Assembly (NCBI RefSeq): GCF_012689525.1 | Contig: NZ_CP051515.1 | Location: 806,001-870,000 of the forward strand | DNA from: Paraburkholderia aromaticivorans | GTDB taxonomy: Bacteria; Pseudomonadota; Gammaproteobacteria; Burkholderiales; Burkholderiaceae | Direction of reading: 5' to 3' | DNA: 64,000 nt | In this document: positions 51,646-60,051 of the stretch, one piece after another | How positions within the stretch are numbered: the stretch's first letter is position 1 | Layout of the letters: each line of letters starts with the position of its first letter | The notes under the pieces: model-generated | What the model was told of the DNA's origin: nothing | Database searches by the model: none | The model's input: only the letters and a program-made list of their open reading frames with translations | Made by a program: the position numbers and the translations under genes

Positions 51646-52614
51646 ATGAATGCCATCCCGGCTGAGTCGCCGTCGCAGCGTTACGCCAAATGTATTGAAG
51701 TGTCCCGGCGTATCCGCTGGGATATCGACCGCGACGTGATTCGCGGACGCCGCTTCGATCTCGCGCACAAGTTCCTGCCCGACGGTCTCACGGAAGTCGA
51801 CCAGTTGCCGTTCCTGAACGCGGGCGAACGCCGTCTGATGTCGCAGGTGCAGGGACGCACTTACGCGAACATGTTCCGGCTGGTCGAGCGTTTCGTCGGC
51901 GCGAAGATGCTCGAAGTCGGCCGCGATCACGCGCTGGGCGATCAGATCGCGCTCGAAGCTGTGATGCGCTTCACCGAAGAAGAATTGAAGCATCAGGAAC
52001 TGTTCCGCCGCCTCGAACTGCTGGCCGGTGAAGACATGCCGGCGGGTTACCGCTTCATGCCGTCGACCGACGACGTCGCGAACTTCGTTCTCAGCAAATC
52101 GACGTGGGCCATTCTCGCGTTGATCTGCTGCATCGAGATCGTGACGCAAGTGCATTATCGCCAGAGCATGGAAGTCGACGACAGTCTGTCGCCGCTCTTC
52201 AAAGACGTGTTCCTGTTTCACTGGAAGGAAGAGTCGCAGCACGCGATCATCGACGAACTCGAATGGGTGCGCGACGATGCGAAGCTCGATGCCACGGCGC
52301 GCGATGCGGCGGTTGGCGACCTGATCGAATTGATCGGCGCGGTGGACGGTTTGCTGCAACTGCAAGCCGAGGCGGATGCGGAGTACTTTCTCGCCAATGC
52401 CGGGCGCACTTTCACCGATCACGAACAGGCGCGCGTGAAAGCCGGGATGCTGGATGCGTATCGATGGCAGTACATCGTGTCGGGTGTCGAAGAGCCGCGT
52501 TTCTCCAAACTCTTGACGAGCCTGATCGACGAACGTCAGGGCGAGCGGCTGGGCGCGTCGCTCGCGCCGATCGTGCGGCGTAAGTTGAGTACTTTGATCT
52601 TGACTCAGATGTGA
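51646..52614 (+). CDS. Ferritin-like diiron protein
   Basis: A 322-residue helical protein with two ExxH-type metal sites: FTEEELKHQELF near residue 109 and HWKEESQHAIIDELEW near 195, plus Glu residues in helices before each (VERFVGAKMLE, CCIEIVTQVHYRQ). This is the four-helix ferritin-like carboxylate-bridged diiron arrangement. It could be an oxygenase, hydroxylase or oxidase, and I cannot tell which. GAGGAG is eight bases before the ATG. The gene is followed by the convergent double-glycine peptide gene. No reductase or ferredoxin partner is adjacent. Confidence 0.88.
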   Translation: MNAIPAESPSQRYAKCIEVSRRIRWDIDRDVIRGRRFDLAHKFLPDGLTEVDQLPFLNAGERRLMSQVQGRTYANMFRLVERFVGAKMLEVGRDHALGDQIALEAVMRFTEEELKHQELFRRLELLAGEDMPAGYRFMPSTDDVANFVLSKSTWAILALICCIEIVTQVHYRQSMEVDDSLSPLFKDVFLFHWKEESQHAIIDELEWVRDDAKLDATARDAAVGDLIELIGAVDGLLQLQAEADAEYFLANAGRTFTDHEQARVKAGMLDAYRWQYIVSGVEEPRFSKLLTSLIDERQGERLGASLAPIVRRKLSTLILTQM

Positions 52615-52696
52615 TGGATCGAGTTGACCGACTGGTCGCCGGTGAAACGCCTGACTTCGAGACGTCTCATCGGAGAACCAGGCGAACTTTGTCGAT

Positions 52697-52891
52697 TTAA
52701 AGCGGATGAAGCTTGCCATTGAGGTCCATCGACCACTTCGAGCCATCGCCGAACGTGAGGACGCCATTCATGGCGTCGATATGGGTCGGCTTTCCGACAG
52801 GTTCTTTATCTTTTCCTCCGACGACGCGTGCCATGTCGGAGGAAGTCATTTCTTCGTTGCGATGCAATTCGTGGATCTTCAGGTCTTTCAT
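52697..52891 (-). CDS. Small peptide with double-glycine leader
   Basis: A 64-residue peptide. Its first 26 residues read as a double-glycine leader: a charged start (MKDLKIHELHRNEEM), then SSDMARVVGG followed by a change to KDKEPVGK. The last 38 residues have TFGDGSKWSMDLNGKL, a short Gly-turn region and no Cys. Such leaders direct export by ABC transporters with a C39 peptidase domain. GGAG with six- to eight-base spacing precedes the ATG (gaggagaaacgtc). The neighbours do not include a C39 transporter, immunity or modification gene, so a trans-acting exporter would be needed. It converges on the ferritin-like gene. Confidence 0.7.
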   Translation of the reverse strand: MKDLKIHELHRNEEMTSSDMARVVGGKDKEPVGKPTHIDAMNGVLTFGDGSKWSMDLNGKLHPL

Positions 52892-53223
52892 GACGTTTCT
52901 CCTCGAGAAAATTACTGGGGTGTCGAGCACGTTTGTGTGTGCTCGCAAACTCACATTGCACAGGATGTGCCACGCCGTCTGAAAACCCTCAACGTGTTGA
53001 TAGAAAAGAAAATGTCAGTTTGAAGAACCTGTGGCGAAGTTGCGGGTGGTGCAGTAACCCCAACAGTTGAACAACGCGCTGTCTGTTGAAGGACAACAGG
53101 CCTAAACGCGAATGCCCTCGCGCGGTGAGTTAAATGCCGGAAAAAAAGGAGCGTCGATCCGAAGAAGACCGACGCTCAAAAGGAGAACCCGCTGTCCACA
53201 GGTTCACACACACCGGGCCGCCA
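52892..53223. other. Intergenic region between GG-leader peptide and DUF4148 gene
   Basis: 332 bases with AT-rich parts (gttgatagaaaagaaaatgtcag near 52998). It should contain the promoter of the minus-strand peptide gene and the 3' end of the DUF4148 transcript. I find no gene. A run of A at 53142-53147 (ccggaaaaaaaggagcg) is unremarkable. Confidence 0.4.
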
Positions 53224-53544
53224 TCAATGCATGGGCATGTCTTGCATTGCTGGCTGGTTGTTGTTTAGCGCGCTCTGCTGGGCTGCGTGCATGGCGGCTA
53301 CTTTTCTTTCCGCTTCCTGAATGTCGGCGGGATAGTCGCTTTCGTCGCCGCGGGACGGATCGTAGCCGGCAGCTTCCAACTCTTCGAGTTCATGGCGCAC
53401 TTCGGCGCGCGTGACCTGATGCGTGCCGGGCGTGGCCGACGTTTGCGCATAGGCACCGCTTGCCGTTGCCAGAAGGGCGGCGCTTGCAACGAGTGCGCCG
53501 GCTGCGGCGCGGACCATGAGACGGTTCAGAGAGGTCAGTTTCAT
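53224..53544 (-). CDS. DUF4148 exported protein
   Basis: A 106-residue protein with a signal peptide (residues 1-33, cleaved near GAYAQTS) and the short DUF4148 domain: VTRAEVRHELEELEAAGYDP, then SDYPADIQEAERKVAAMH. The family is restricted to Burkholderiaceae and close relatives, and many paralogues occur per genome; the function is unknown. AGGAG is seven bases before the ATG. The C-terminal end is Gln/Asn/Met-rich (NNNQPAMQDMPMH). It is transcribed alone. Confidence 0.94.
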   Translation of the reverse strand: MKLTSLNRLMVRAAAGALVASAALLATASGAYAQTSATPGTHQVTRAEVRHELEELEAAGYDPSRGDESDYPADIQEAERKVAAMHAAQQSALNNNQPAMQDMPMH

Positions 53545-53731
53545 GTCAATACTCCTCGATATGCGAGCGCAATGTTCGAACTCGACGTGAGTCGGCATCA
53601 GCACGCTCTGAACGGTTAAACCAGGGGAGTGGAGGTCTTATTCCCGGCAGCGCGTTGAAAAAAGCGCGGGAATAATCACGTCGGATTCCGCGTCTTGCAG
53701 TGCGTGAAGACACGAATTGGGGGTGAGCAAA

Positions 53732-53929
53732 ATGAACATCATCGATATGGCCCGTGAATCGGGAATGGCCGTTATCCTCGACGCCCGGATCGGCCGGGAG
53801 GAATACCACAGCGTGTGCGGTTCGCTGTCAGCACTGGAGAAATTTGCCGACGCTATCCGCCAGACGCCGGTGAGTCACAAAACGGGTATCGATCGGCGGG
53901 AACGGCCTCTCACGCGAGGCCTGAAATGA
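53732..53929 (+). CDS. Small protein upstream of the cytochrome-b-like anchor
   Basis: A 65-residue protein: MNIIDMARESGMAVILDARI, then EYHSVCGSLSALEKFADAIR, and a basic tail. A GGGGGTGA ribosome site precedes the ATG. Its stop overlaps the next start by four bases (ATGA), so the two are coupled. I recognise no domain. The single Cys and helix-rich pattern give no function. Confidence 0.75.
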   Translation: MNIIDMARESGMAVILDARIGREEYHSVCGSLSALEKFADAIRQTPVSHKTGIDRRERPLTRGLK

Positions 53930-54807
53930 ATCGAACGCGTATTGCGACCTGGAAGCCACTGTATCCGGCCGACATGCTGCGAGCCGCCGGGCGCGCGCCG
54001 ATAGCGCCTTTTCGGCGGCCGCTGAGTATGGCTGCCCGCGTTGTGAGGGAATCGACTGTCCATACTCTGCTGCGCCGTTGTCAGCTCGTGTCCGGCGTGG
54101 TGCTGCTGGTCTATCTGTCCCTGCATCTGGTCAATCACGCGCTTGGGATCTGGTCGCTGGATCTTGCGGGCCGCGGTCTTGTGCTGGCATTGCGGGTGTG
54201 GCGCAGCGCACCGGGAACGGTGCTTCTTTATGGCGCGTCGCTATTGCATTTTTCGCTGGCGCTGCGAACGATCTACGGCCGCCGTCACTGGAAAATGCCA
54301 CTCACTGAATGGGTTCGGCTTTGGGCGGGACTGAGCCTGCCGCTGCTGCTGATCCGCCATGTGGTGTCCACGCGGCTCGCCTCGTCGCTGTACGGTTTCG
54401 AACCGAACTACGAGCGCATCGTGATATCGCTCATCACCAGCGGCACGCAAGGTTTGCAGCTTGCACTGCTTGCGCCCGGCTGGGTGCATGGTTGTCTGGG
54501 AGTGTGGCTGCGTATGCGTCATCGTACGGGGGCGCGGCGCGCGAAACCTTTTCTGATGGGGCTGCTCGTTGGGTTGCCCATGCTGTCCGCCGCGGGTTTT
54601 GTTCGAATGAAGCAGGCGGTCCTGGCACTTTGCGTCGGGCCATTGCAGTCCGACCCAAAGCTGGTCGCGCATCAACTCGCGCTCAATACATGGCGCCACA
54701 ACATTCTGATGCTGTATCTGACGTTGCTGATCGCGGCGTTCGTCGCAGGTCAGTTACGCAACTGGCGGGAACGTCGGCGGCTTCGGAAGGCGACGATGAC
54801 CATCTGA
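53926..54807 (+). CDS. SdhC/CyaC-like cytochrome b membrane anchor without cyclase domain
   Basis: A 293-residue membrane protein with about six helices. It matches the membrane region found at the N-terminus of CyaC-type adenylate cyclases, related to succinate dehydrogenase cytochrome b: LVSGVVLLVYLSLHLVNHAL, LYGASLLHFSLALRTIYGRR, LPLLLIRHVVSTRLASSLYG and APGWVHGCLGVWLRMR. Candidate heme-ligand His are at 67, 71, 108, 145 and 188. In CyaC this part is a quinone-responsive diheme anchor followed by a catalytic domain. Here the protein stops with a basic tail (RERRRLRKATMTI) and no cyclase domain. It is coupled to the 65-residue gene before it. Confidence 0.85.
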   Translation: MNRTRIATWKPLYPADMLRAAGRAPIAPFRRPLSMAARVVRESTVHTLLRRCQLVSGVVLLVYLSLHLVNHALGIWSLDLAGRGLVLALRVWRSAPGTVLLYGASLLHFSLALRTIYGRRHWKMPLTEWVRLWAGLSLPLLLIRHVVSTRLASSLYGFEPNYERIVISLITSGTQGLQLALLAPGWVHGCLGVWLRMRHRTGARRAKPFLMGLLVGLPMLSAAGFVRMKQAVLALCVGPLQSDPKLVAHQLALNTWRHNILMLYLTLLIAAFVAGQLRNWRERRRLRKATMTI

Positions 54808-54818
54808 TTCGCCGCCGT

Positions 54819-55715
54819 TCAGACTCCCGATCCTTTCGACGACGCCACGCACTCCGCAAAATATTCCGCTGTGGCGCTGAACACATGGTCCTTGCGATAC
54901 ATGAGACTCACGGTCAGTTCGGGCAACTGTGCGTCGGTGGCGAGTCGCGTGAGCAAGCCTGAACGCAGGTGTTCATCAAGCAGGAAGTCGGGCCACACGC
55001 TCACGGCGCCGGACTCGCCGGCGAGCTTCGGATACAGCTTGTGCGACGTGCAGACGCTCACGCGCGCCGGCTCCTGAATGGTCCGCTTGCCGCACAATTG
55101 CGACCAGAATTCCGGCCAGCTTTCACGCGTGTGGTTATAGAGCCAATGGCCATGCGTTAGAGCGTCGAGGCGGGTTTCGGCGCCAAACGGGTCGCCGTTG
55201 CGCACGGCAAGCGATTGCGATCGCACCGCAATGGGGTCGACCTGAAATTCCGCGGTCACGTCGCGCAAGGCAATCGCCGCGACGCAGAGATCGAATGTGC
55301 CGTCGCGCAGACCGTCGATGATCTGCCTCGGTTGGCACTCGTACACGCTGAAGCGTGAATCGGGAAACCGGTGCCGGAATGCCTCGATCGCATCCGGCAC
55401 GGCGACTGACGCCGCGAGCATCGACACACCGATGGAAAGCGTGCGCTCCGACGACGACTTCATGTCCTTCAATTCCTGCTCAGCGCGGGCAATTTCCGTG
55501 ACCACCCGGCGCGCTCGCTGCAACAGCGCCTCGCCGTACTGCGTAAGCCGCACGCCCGCTCCGCTGCGCACGAGCAGTTGAACACCCAGACGCGTCTCGA
55601 GTTCCTTCACGCTTTTCGTGACCGCGGGTTGCGAGAGATTCAACGCTTCGGCGGCGGCCATCAGCGTGCCGTGTTCAGCAATCGCAACGAGCATGCGCAA
55701 CTGGGTCGTTTTCAT
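54819..55715 (-). CDS. LysR-family transcriptional regulator
   Basis: A 298-residue LysR regulator. The HTH spans residues 2-60 (HGTLMAAAEALNLSQPAVTK, then LLVRSGAGVRLTQYGEALLQ). The effector-binding domain includes TLSIGVSMLAASVAVPDAIE and AVSVWPDFLLDEHL. It starts 127 bases from the divergent M20 amidohydrolase gene, with an inverted repeat CCATA-N9-TATGG between them, the type of site LysR proteins bind. It is the likely regulator of the amidohydrolase, binding protein and porin operon. Confidence 0.93.
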   Translation of the reverse strand: MKTTQLRMLVAIAEHGTLMAAAEALNLSQPAVTKSVKELETRLGVQLLVRSGAGVRLTQYGEALLQRARRVVTEIARAEQELKDMKSSSERTLSIGVSMLAASVAVPDAIEAFRHRFPDSRFSVYECQPRQIIDGLRDGTFDLCVAAIALRDVTAEFQVDPIAVRSQSLAVRNGDPFGAETRLDALTHGHWLYNHTRESWPEFWSQLCGKRTIQEPARVSVCTSHKLYPKLAGESGAVSVWPDFLLDEHLRSGLLTRLATDAQLPELTVSLMYRKDHVFSATAEYFAECVASSKGSGV

Positions 55716-55725
55716 GACTGGGCTG

Positions 55726-55744
55726 CCATAAGCATTCGCTATGG
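55726..55744. promoter_or_regulatory. Candidate LysR operator (CCATA-N9-TATGG)
   Basis: CCATA (55726-55730) and TATGG (55740-55744) are mirror images with nine bases between them. The core ATA-N9-TAT fits the T-N11-A rule for LysR boxes. The word gccataag also repeats directly at 55725-55732 and 55744-55751. The site is 10 bases upstream of the LysR start and 98 bases before the M20 start. Confidence 0.55.
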
Positions 55745-55842
55745 CCATAAGGAATTGGAAATTGATTTGCCCGTGCAATCGCTAGCATGGGCCTCTCGTT
55801 AGCGCTGCGTTGGCGCGGAAAGTATACAGGGAGGCACTCGAC

Positions 55843-56991
55843 ATGCAGCACACGGAAGCGGATCTCGCGGAACTGATTGCGTTACGCCGCGATATTCACG
55901 CCAATCCCGAAGTGGCGTTCGATGAATCGCGCACCAGCGAACTGGTCGCTGCGAAATTGCGGGCGTGGGACATCGAAACGCACACCGGCATCGGCAACAC
56001 GGGAGTGGTCGGCGTGATTCGCGGACGGCGCGGCCCCGGCCGGTCGATCGCCTTGCGCGCGGACATGGACGCCTTGCCGATGCAGGAAGAGGGGATGCCT
56101 TTGCATCGTTCGCTGCGCAACGGCGTATTCCACGGCTGCGGACATGACGGCCACACGGCGATGCTGCTCGGCGCGGCGCGTCATTTCAGCTCGCATCGCG
56201 ACTTTCGGGGCACGCTCGTACTGGTGTTCCAGCCTGCCGAGGAAACCGGCGGCGGCGCGAACGCGATGCTCGCGGACGGCCTCGAAACACGCTTTCCCTT
56301 CGACGAAATCTACGCGATGCACAACGCGCCGCATTTCGCGCCGGGCACCTTCGGCGTCAGGGATGGCGCGATGCTCGCCTCCTGCGATGAACTGCGTATC
56401 GAGGTTACCGGCGTGGGCGGACATGGTTCATCGCCGGAAAAGACGATCGATCCGATTGCGGCCGCTGCGCAGTTGATCTGCGCGTTGCAAACCGTGGTGA
56501 GCCGCTCGGTCGATCCGGGTTCGATGGCGGTGCTGAGCATCGGCAGCATTCATGCGGGCACGACTTCGAACGTGATTCCAGCGCATGCATCGCTTACCGG
56601 CACATTGCGCACGTTCGACGAGGCGATTCGTTCGCTCGCGAAAGGCCGCATCGAGACGATTTGCGCGGGCGTGGCGCTGGCGACCGGCTGCGCGCTCAGC
56701 GTCGAGTTCTATGGCAGTTCGCCCGCAACCATCAATCATCGCGAGCAGGCCGAAGCGACCGCGCGCGCTGCCACGACAGTCTTCGGCGCGGCGAACGTGC
56801 TGCGCGAATTTGCACCGCTGAATGGCTCGGAAGACTTCTCGGAGTTCCTGCTGCGCCGCCCGGGCGCATACGTATTGCTCGGGCAGGGCGGCGTCTACTG
56901 CCACCACCCCGAGTTCGATTTCAACGACGACGTGTTGCCGCTCGGCGTTCGCTTCTTCGTTGCATTGGCAGAAGATCGTCTCGCGGCCTGA
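55843..56991 (+). CDS. M20 family amidohydrolase (hippurate hydrolase-like)
   Basis: A 382-residue M20D metallopeptidase-fold amidohydrolase. Metal and catalytic motifs are LRADMDALPMQEE, HGCGHDGHTAMLLGAA and VFQPAEETGGGANAM. The dimerisation domain and C-terminal NGSEDFSEFLLRRPG follow. Enzymes of this group cleave N-acyl amino acids such as hippurate, N-acetyl amino acids or indole conjugates. The ATG giving MQHTEADLAEL is preceded by GGGAGG eight bases away. It is first in a rightward operon with an amino-acid-type binding protein 40 bases downstream and a porin, so substrate uptake and cleavage are probably linked. Confidence 0.93.
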   Translation: MQHTEADLAELIALRRDIHANPEVAFDESRTSELVAAKLRAWDIETHTGIGNTGVVGVIRGRRGPGRSIALRADMDALPMQEEGMPLHRSLRNGVFHGCGHDGHTAMLLGAARHFSSHRDFRGTLVLVFQPAEETGGGANAMLADGLETRFPFDEIYAMHNAPHFAPGTFGVRDGAMLASCDELRIEVTGVGGHGSSPEKTIDPIAAAAQLICALQTVVSRSVDPGSMAVLSIGSIHAGTTSNVIPAHASLTGTLRTFDEAIRSLAKGRIETICAGVALATGCALSVEFYGSSPATINHREQAEATARAATTVFGAANVLREFAPLNGSEDFSEFLLRRPGAYVLLGQGGVYCHHPEFDFNDDVLPLGVRFFVALAEDRLAA

Positions 56992-57031
56992 TTCACTCAC
57001 TCTTCATTTACTCACTACCCAGGAAGCTGTC

Positions 57032-57832
57032 ATGAAGGCTATTTCGCGCCTTGTTAGCGCGGCGTTTGCTACGTCCGCTGCGTTTGTTTTCGCGTTCCCC
57101 GTCAACACGCTCGCCGCGGATACGGCGACGCTGCGCATCGGTACCGACGCCGCTTATCCGCCGTATGAATACAAATTGCCCGACGGCACGCTCGCCGGAC
57201 TCGAGATCGATATTGACAACGCGCTATGCGCCGAGGCCAATCTGAAATGCGAGTACGTGGTGGGCAGTTTCGACGGACTGATCGCGGGCCTTCAGTCGCG
57301 CAAGTTCGACGTGATCGCCGCCGCGATGGCGCCGACCGCCGCGCGCCGCGCCGTGATGGACTTCACACAGCCCGTCTATCCCGCGGATATCCGCCTCGTG
57401 GCCGCGAAAGCCGCGAAGCTGGCGCCGACAGCCACGGCGCTCGCGGGCAAGCGCGTCGGCGTGCTGCAAGGCTCGACGCAGGCGAATTTCGCCAGGGCGA
57501 ATTGGGCGGCGCATCAGGTGACGATCGTCGAGTATCAGGATCAGGACAGCGCGTACGCCGACCTCGCGACCGGACGCCTCGACGCCACGCTCGTGGTTGG
57601 GCCTGCGGCGCAGGCAGGTTTTCTCAGCAAGCCGCAAGGCGCTGGTTTCGCGTTTGCCGGCGATCGTATCTCGGACCCCGCGATTCTCGGCGCGAGCAGC
57701 GTGATCGGCGTGCGCAAGGGCGACACGAAGACGCTCAACACACTGAACGCGGCGCTCAAAAAGATTCATGACGATGGCACGGTGGACCGCCTGATGCGCA
57801 AGTACCTCGGCGCCGACGCATCGACGCAATGA
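57032..57832 (+). CDS. Amino-acid-type ABC transporter substrate-binding protein
   Basis: A 266-residue periplasmic binding protein of family 3. A signal peptide (FATSAAFVFAFPVNTLAA) ends near Ala-Ala-Asp. The ligand-binding core begins LRIGTDAAYPPYEYKLPDGT, with the usual G-x-DxxPPYE pattern, then VGSFDGLIAGLQSRKFDVIA and GKRVGVLQGSTQANFA. Such proteins bind arginine, lysine, ornithine or similar amino acids. AGGAAG is upstream of the ATG. No permease or ATPase gene is in the operon, so it must use components encoded elsewhere or act as a chemoreceptor partner. It overlaps an ATG in front of the porin gene by four bases. Confidence 0.92.
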   Translation: MKAISRLVSAAFATSAAFVFAFPVNTLAADTATLRIGTDAAYPPYEYKLPDGTLAGLEIDIDNALCAEANLKCEYVVGSFDGLIAGLQSRKFDVIAAAMAPTAARRAVMDFTQPVYPADIRLVAAKAAKLAPTATALAGKRVGVLQGSTQANFARANWAAHQVTIVEYQDQDSAYADLATGRLDATLVVGPAAQAGFLSKPQGAGFAFAGDRISDPAILGASSVIGVRKGDTKTLNTLNAALKKIHDDGTVDRLMRKYLGADASTQ

Positions 57833-57888
57833 CTGGCGCACGCAATCCAAACAACACCATCACTCCCGGAACGGGGCAAGATAAAACA

Positions 57889-59034
57889 ATGAGACGCGCG
57901 CTATTGGGTTTGCTATTGACGGGCACGGCGGCGATGCCGGCGTTCGCTCAAAGCAGTGTGACGCTGTACGGACTGGTTGACGAGGGCATCGACTACGCGA
58001 GCAATATCGCCGGCCATGCGCAATGGAAGATGTCGAGCGGCGATGCACAAGGCAGCCGCTGGGGATTGAAGGGAACAGAAGATCTCGGCGGTGGCGTGTC
58101 GGCCATATTCAGGCTCGAAAACGGATTCGACGTCAACAGCGGGCGTTTGATGCAGGGCGGCCGCGAGTTCGGCCGGCAGGCTTTCGTGGGCGTCGCTTCG
58201 ACGAGCGCCGGTACGCTCACGTTCGGGCGTCAATACGACTCGATGGTGCAATTCGTTGCACCGTTGACCGCGAACGGCAGTTGGGGCGGTTTCCTGTTCG
58301 AGCATCCCTACGATAACGACAACACGGACAATTCGTTTCGCGTGAATAACGCGGTGCAGTACACGAGTCCGTCGATGGGCGGCTTTCAGTTCGGCGGCAC
58401 CTATGGGTTCTCGAATAGTGCTGGACAGTTCGCGACGAATCGCGCCGCGAGCGTCGGTGCGAACTGGTCGCAAGGCGGCCTGACGATAGGCGCGGCGTAT
58501 CTCGCTGTCGACGATCCGGGTGCGAATGCGGTGGGTGCGGTCGCATCCAACGACGCGAACTTCCTCGCGCAACGCCAACGGACGTTCGGAGGCGGGCTTA
58601 GCTATCAGGCGGGCTCGGCACTATTCGGCTTCGTCTATACGCACACGGATCTGAAGAACCCGACTTCCTATGCGTACATCACAGGATCGATCGTGCCGCC
58701 GGGACAGACTGTCTCGTCGCTGAAGTTCGACAACTTCGAAGTGTCCAGCAGTTATCGCTTCACGCCGGCGCTGATGGTCGGCGGCATGTACGACTACACG
58801 CAAAGCCGGCTCGATGCGTCCGGTGGCCGATCCAGGCCGCGCTGGCACACGCTGGGCGCGATGGTCGACTACAACCTGTCGAAACGCACGGATGTGTATG
58901 TGATGGCGACTGCGCAGAAGGCAGTGGGTGGGAACTCGAACACCGCGCTCGATCATGCGTACGGCGGGGCCGATGATTCGTCTTCATCTGATCGGCAGGT
59001 GCTGGCTCGCGTCGGGTTGCGGCACGTTTTCTGA
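57889..59034 (+). CDS. Gram-negative porin in the amidohydrolase operon
   Basis: A 381-residue outer-membrane porin. A signal peptide (RRALLGLLLTGTAAMPAFA) precedes the mature start SSVTLYGLVDEGIDYAS. Other marks are RWGLKGTEDLGGGVSAIFRL, FGRQAFVGVAS and the C-terminal VGLRHVF, ending in Phe. I started it at the ATG that opens the signal peptide; an ATG 20 codons earlier overlaps the binding-protein stop and gives a polar lead that would spoil export. It is third in the operon and probably admits the operon's substrate. Confidence 0.93.
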   Translation: MRRALLGLLLTGTAAMPAFAQSSVTLYGLVDEGIDYASNIAGHAQWKMSSGDAQGSRWGLKGTEDLGGGVSAIFRLENGFDVNSGRLMQGGREFGRQAFVGVASTSAGTLTFGRQYDSMVQFVAPLTANGSWGGFLFEHPYDNDNTDNSFRVNNAVQYTSPSMGGFQFGGTYGFSNSAGQFATNRAASVGANWSQGGLTIGAAYLAVDDPGANAVGAVASNDANFLAQRQRTFGGGLSYQAGSALFGFVYTHTDLKNPTSYAYITGSIVPPGQTVSSLKFDNFEVSSSYRFTPALMVGGMYDYTQSRLDASGGRSRPRWHTLGAMVDYNLSKRTDVYVMATAQKAVGGNSNTALDHAYGGADDSSSSDRQVLARVGLRHVF

Positions 59035-59154
59035 CCTGAAGGCAGCGCGGCGCGGCAATGGATTGCCGCGCCGCGCCGCTGTCTTGCCCCGACCGATCGA
59101 GGCAAGTTACCGCTCAACTAGCAGCGCACCTCGCGATAGCGAGGAACGTAGGCA

Positions 59155-59960
59155 TCAGAAGCGATGGCGAATGCCCACGCGGAATGCCAACTGGTTGTCC
59201 GCGCCCGCACCCGACGGACCGAAGAAGCTCGTGCTGGAGCCGATCTGCGCCTGCACATCGCCCGTTGCCGTGTTGTGGCCCGAAGCGATCTGGTAGATAC
59301 CCAGCGCGTATACGTCGGTGCGCTTGCTCAGCGCGTAATCGACGCTCAGGTCACCCTGATTCCAGTGGCCTGTGTTCGCGTTGCTCAAATGCATGTACGT
59401 ATAGCCCGCGCCGACCGTTAAAGCCGCGGTGAACGCGTATTTCGCGCCTGCATCGTAAGCCGTGAACGTGGTCGCCGCACCCGTCAGCGTTTCGAAACGC
59501 GTATTGCTGTAGAGCGCCCACAGCGTGGCCGCGCCGATCGTATAACGGCCGCCGACACCGTACGTACGCAGGTCGCGCACGTTGCCTGTCGTCACGTTGG
59601 CAAGGGTGGTCGAGAAGGTCGGGACGGCCTGGCTCGGGAAACGGATGTCCGTATACGCAGCGCCGACGCTGATCGGGCCGTTCGCGTAGTTCGCCCCGAA
59701 GCTATAAGCGCGCGACGAACCCGCGACCGGTGCCGCGGCCGTGCCGCTTGCCGGCGCGCCGGCAAATGCGCCCGCCTGGTTCGAGAAGCCGTACAACGCG
59801 CCGAACGTGAAGCCCGAGAAGTTCGCGCTGCTGAACTTGACCGCGTTGTTGATGCGGCTGGATGTCAACTGGTCGACGTCGTTGATGTGATAAGCGTAGT
59901 TGCCCGCAACAGTCTGGCTACCGGTCGAAATCTTCTCGTAAACGAATTCGTAGGTAGTTG
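59155..59960 (-). pseudogene. N-terminally truncated porin
   Basis: The frame shows the C-terminal two-thirds of a Burkholderia-type porin: SSRINNAVKFSSANFSGFTF, then YALSKRTDVYALGIYQIASG and the closing GIRHRF. The normal signal peptide, the SSVTLYG start and the first three or four strands (about 120 residues) are absent. The bases preceding the first similar residues (VYEKISTGSQ) encode no porin sequence and run into the start region of the M24 gene. The frame technically opens at 60003 but has no signal peptide, so an exported product is not expected. A deletion that brought the M24 gene close is the likeliest cause. Confidence 0.8.
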
Positions 59961-60051
59961 TCGTCTTTATGACACACAGTAAGGCGACGTGCGCCGTGGA
60001 CACCCGGCGTCCCGCTCGCTATATTCAAGCGGATATAACCGGAGAGATGGG

